Shown in pieces: positions 61,446 through 64,000 of a DNA stretch of 64,000 bases (within the stretch, counting starts at the first letter, position 1; each line of letters opens with the position of its first letter). The translations under genes were made by a program, and so were the position numbers. Under the pieces are notes generated by a model that did no database searches, was not told the origin of the DNA, and saw nothing but the letters and a program-made list of their open reading frames with translations. This DNA comes from Stigmatella ashevillena. GTDB lineage: Bacteria > Myxococcota > Myxococcia > Myxococcales > Myxococcaceae. The stretch covers positions 6,690,425 through 6,754,424 of the forward strand of contig NZ_JAQNDM010000002.1 of the NCBI RefSeq assembly GCF_028368975.1, written 5' to 3'.

Positions 61446-62159
61446 CTACCAGGGCAGGTATTGCTGGATCATCTGGCGCCACACGGGCCAGTCATGCGTC
61501 CCACCGCTCCAGACGGCCAGGTGGTTGCCGATGTCCTGTCGCCACAAGAGGGTGGAGAGGTTCTCGTTGGAGGGGCGGCAGAAGTCGTGCTCGCCCACCG
61601 CAAGGATCATCTCCACCTTCTGGAGCGCCGCGCGCTGAGCGCCATCCGACAGCCCCGTCAGCCACTGCATGCTCGAATGGAAGTACACGCTCTCGTCGTG
61701 GTAGCCGTCGAGGAAGTCGTCCGTCTCGAACTTGCCTCCCATGGAGAGCAGCCGCCGGAACACGTTCGGGTGGCGAAGGCCCACGTTGTAGGTGTGGAAG
61801 CCGCCGAAGCTGCACCCCGCCAGGGTCATCCGTCCTCCGGTGCTGCGGCCTCGAACCAGCGGCACCACCTCGTTCAGCAGGTAGTTCTCCCACGCGGCGT
61901 GCCGGGCCACCCGGTCATGCGGGTGAGCGTCCGCGTTGAACCAGCTCTCCTCGTCCACCGAGTCCGCGCACACCACGAGGTAGCGGCCCGCCTGGATGCG
62001 GTCCGCGATGGCGCCAATCAACCCGAAGTCCTCGGCCTGGTAGAAGCGGCCTCGGCTCGTGGGCAGCAGCAGCACGGGCTCTCCCGAGTGCCCGTAGAGC
62101 AGCACTTCCATGTCCCGGCCCAGGCGCTCGCTGTACCAGCGGTGGTATTCGCGATTCAT
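61446..62159 (-). CDS. Esterase/alpha-beta hydrolase
   Basis: The 237-residue cytoplasmic protein has the alpha/beta hydrolase nucleophile elbow RMTLAGCSFGGFHTYNVGLR (GxSxG), an acid residue near AVGEHDFCRPSNE, and a C-terminal His in SGGTHDWPVWRQMIQQYLP. It starts MNREYHRWYSERLGRDMEVL, the pattern of the COG4947-type esterase group related to D-family esterases. A complete Ser-Asp-His triad is therefore visible. The natural ester is unknown. The next gene on this strand lies 110 bases downstream. Confidence 0.87.
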   Translation of the reverse strand: MNREYHRWYSERLGRDMEVLLYGHSGEPVLLLPTSRGRFYQAEDFGLIGAIADRIQAGRYLVVCADSVDEESWFNADAHPHDRVARHAAWENYLLNEVVPLVRGRSTGGRMTLAGCSFGGFHTYNVGLRHPNVFRRLLSMGGKFETDDFLDGYHDESVYFHSSMQWLTGLSDGAQRAALQKVEMILAVGEHDFCRPSNENLSTLLWRQDIGNHLAVWSGGTHDWPVWRQMIQQYLPW

Positions 62160-62269
62160 AGGGACGGAACCTTAAATGTCCGGGCGCGCCCGTCAGCGTC
62201 CGAACGCGCGGCGGGAGGCGCGTCCCCCGGAGCGAACGTCCAGCATCGGACATCCGTCCGGCCCTGGCG

Positions 62270-62860
62270 TCAGAAGCGCAGCGTCGGGCCCAGGAGGATG
62301 TTGTTGATGGGCTTGCTGCACCGCTTGTCCGCGGCCTGCTCGTACCTCACATCACACCACTGCCAGGAGGTGGCTGCGGTAACTCCCAGGTGGTCTCCCA
62401 GCCACCAGTCGAGGCCGAAGCGCACCGCGGCGCTCAGGTTCGCGAACTCCTGGCGGATGAGCTGGCCGAATTCATCCGGCGTCAGGGGCCGGGAGTCGCT
62501 GCGGGCCAGCCGCAGGCCCAGCCAGGGAGAGAACATCCGCTCTCGGAAGACTCGGAAGCGCACCTCCAAGCCGATCTGCCGGTAGTCGAGCTGCACGTGG
62601 TGGGAGTCGTCCTCTCGAAGATTCTCCACCGCCGCGCCCCAGGTCTCCGCGCCCTCGACGTAGACGCCCAGGGACAGCCCCACGGGAGCCTCCACGCCCA
62701 GGTACGCGTTGATGGCGGCGCCCTTCGCGTTCCAGTCACTCAGGTGGTCCAATGCCACCCCTGCCCCCAGGGACAGGTACCCTCGCCACGTTCCTGCCTC
62801 GGCGGTCCCCGTGAAGAGCAGCACCCCTGCCAACGCCCCAAGCCTCGATACACGTCGCAT
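62270..62860 (-). CDS. Small outer-membrane-like protein with signal peptide
   Basis: The 196-residue protein has a signal peptide (LGALAGVLLFTGTAEAGTWR) and alternating beta strands with aromatic girdles: GYLSLGAGVALDHLSDW, AINAYLGVEAPVGLSLGVYV, YRQIGLEVRFRVF, LSAAVRFGLDWWLGDHLGV and NNILLGPTLRF. The C-terminal phenylalanine and strand pattern fit a small beta barrel. Two cysteines (QWCDVRYE and KRCSKP) could form a surface disulfide. No family recognised. A GTG at 62863 is an alternative start. Confidence 0.75.
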   Translation of the reverse strand: MRRVSRLGALAGVLLFTGTAEAGTWRGYLSLGAGVALDHLSDWNAKGAAINAYLGVEAPVGLSLGVYVEGAETWGAAVENLREDDSHHVQLDYRQIGLEVRFRVFRERMFSPWLGLRLARSDSRPLTPDEFGQLIRQEFANLSAAVRFGLDWWLGDHLGVTAATSWQWCDVRYEQAADKRCSKPINNILLGPTLRF

Positions 62861-62964
62861 CACCCCTGAAGCCTAGCCTACCGGCCCCGGGGAGGGTCCA
62901 TGGGCCCGCTCCCGTTCAGGTCTCCCTTCGGGATCACGCCTCCATCCCCGTACACTGAGCGTCC

Positions 62965-64000
62965 ATGCTCCCTTCCCCGCCTTCCTTCGAGATTGCCGCC
63001 GCCTCCTTCCGGGAGGCCCTCACCGACGCGGGGCAGGGCCTGGTGGAACGCGAGGCCATGGTGGAGCTGGTGGCCCTGTCCGCCGTGGCCGGCGAGCACC
63101 TGCTCGTCATTGGCCCTCCGGGCACCGCCAAGAGCGAGGCGGTGCGCCGCACGGCGCGGGCCCTGGGCGGCAGTTACTTCGAATACCTGCTCGGCCGCTT
63201 CACCGAGCCCTCGGAAATCTTCGGCCCGGTGGACTTGCGCAAGCTGCGCGACGGGCTGGTGGAGACCGAGACGGCGGGCATGCTGCCGGAGGCGGAGGTG
63301 GCGTTCCTGGATGAGGTGTTCCTCGGCTCCACCGCCATCCTCAATACATTGTTGGGCGTGCTCAACGAGCGGGTCTTCCGGCGCGGCCACACGCGCAAGC
63401 CGTGTCCACTGAAGGTGTGTGTGGGCGCCTCCAACGCGTTGCCCGAGGAAGAGTCGCTGGCGGCTTTCGCGGACCGCTTCCTGGCGCGCATCTTCGTGGA
63501 GCCGGTGCCGGATCCCCGGTTGGAAGAGCTGCTGGCGGGGGGCGCTTGGCTGTGGCGGGAGACGGAGGCGCGCGTGGCTTCGCTCGAGGCGCTGGAGGTG
63601 CTCGCGCGCGTGGCCCAGGAGGCGGACCTGGGGCCGGTGCGCCCGCATTTGGCCCACGCCCTGCGCACGCTGCGGGCCGCGGGTATTGGTTTGTCGGACC
63701 GGCGGGCGGTGAAATCCCAGAGGCTCATCGCCGCGGCGGCGGCACTGGCCGGTCGGCGGACGCCGGGCTTGGCGGACCTCTGGCCGCTGCTGTATGTGGT
63801 ACCGACGAAAGAGGGCCAGGAGCTGGCGCGAGAGGTCCTGCGAGAGCTGCTGGCCTCGACAGAGAACCCGGCACTCGCGGCGGCGGCGCTGGAGGCGAGC
63901 GCGGGGCCCCTGGCCCGGGCGCAGCGCATTGCCCGGGAGGGGCGCAAGCTTCTGGCAGCTCCTCCAGCGGAGGGCGCTGCTGGCGAAGTCTCTGCGTGGC
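62965..64000 (+). CDS. MoxR/RavA-type AAA+ ATPase (runs off right edge)
   Basis: At least 345 residues are present and the frame is open at base 64000. The AAA+ core has a Walker A GPPGTAKSEAVRRTARALGG, a Walker B EVAFLDEVFLGSTAILNTLL, a sensor 1 region VGASNALPEE, and a RavA-like preceding segment YFEYLLGRFTEPSEIFGPVD. These define the MoxR/RavA branch, which usually works with a vWA-domain partner encoded next to it. That partner would lie to the right of this window. Members remodel or activate metal-containing enzymes and stress proteins. The start at 62965 matches the family N-terminus. Confidence 0.9.
   Translation, partial: MLPSPPSFEIAAASFREALTDAGQGLVEREAMVELVALSAVAGEHLLVIGPPGTAKSEAVRRTARALGGSYFEYLLGRFTEPSEIFGPVDLRKLRDGLVETETAGMLPEAEVAFLDEVFLGSTAILNTLLGVLNERVFRRGHTRKPCPLKVCVGASNALPEEESLAAFADRFLARIFVEPVPDPRLEELLAGGAWLWRETEARVASLEALEVLARVAQEADLGPVRPHLAHALRTLRAAGIGLSDRRAVKSQRLIAAAAALAGRRTPGLADLWPLLYVVPTKEGQELAREVLRELLASTENPALAAAALEASAGPLARAQRIAREGRKLLAAPPAEGAAGEVSAW

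Overview
The window is high-GC, densely packed DNA. Its traits point to a myxobacterium, most likely Cystobacterineae (Stigmatella/Cystobacter/Archangium/Myxococcus relatives): many lipoproteins and beta-propellers, a MYXO-CTERM-like tail on one secreted protein, histidine kinases with GAF/PAS sensors, PilZ and cyclic-nucleotide-binding proteins, and one of the several Hsp70 paralogues such genomes carry. I see no rRNA, tRNA, CRISPR array, prophage or intact insertion sequence. The genus is an inference from gene content.

Layout. 1-9.6 kb is an accessory/catabolic stretch: the N-terminal part of a secreted GH92 mannosidase; a TetR regulator with two palindromic operators facing a Baeyer-Villiger monooxygenase that is translationally coupled to a secreted beta-propeller; an autoregulated, His-rich, YqjI-like PadR regulator upstream of an O-methyltransferase; and a GH32 fructanase with two nearly identical C-terminal modules. 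9.9-12.7 kb holds a probable NuiA-like nuclease-inhibitor protein followed by a large von Willebrand A protein with a cysteine tail. 12.8-24.7 kb is mixed housekeeping: YCII-like protein, Mpo1-like protein, MsrA, an M20 peptidase homologue, a sensor kinase, an ornithine cyclodeaminase homologue, an NmrA reductase, DUF2203 and a SprT-like protein. 24.8-28.7 kb is a four-gene minus-strand operon with 4-base stop/start overlaps at its first two junctions (diheme cytochrome c lipoprotein, YVTN propeller lipoprotein, small lipoprotein) and a 1-base gap at the third (BNR-repeat surface protein). It is divergent from an exported methyltransferase-like lipoprotein.

29.7-32.2 kb carries two tandem TPR/cyclic-nucleotide-binding proteins. 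34.6-37.7 kb is a compact pabC-pabB-pabA operon for p-aminobenzoate (folate). 37.8-41.9 kb pairs a VolA/Pla-1-type surface lipase with a FadL-type fatty-acid porin, ended by a strong intrinsic terminator. An ExoU-like patatin, a half-CBS protein, a MobA-like transferase, an EntS-like MFS pump and an OmpA-like protein follow. 50.4-54.3 kb contains atpA and atpH on the minus strand, separated by a sensor kinase whose phosphoacceptor histidine is Asn. The window ends with an Hsp70 homologue, a two-REC/PilZ regulator, a Beta_propel lipoprotein, a MATE pump, an esterase, a small outer-membrane-like protein and the start of a MoxR/RavA-type AAA+ ATPase.

Three proteins are recognisable members of enzyme families but lack key catalytic residues: the kinase between the atp genes, the M20 peptidase homologue and the SprT-like protein. 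The clearest regulatory signals are the TetR and PadR palindromes.
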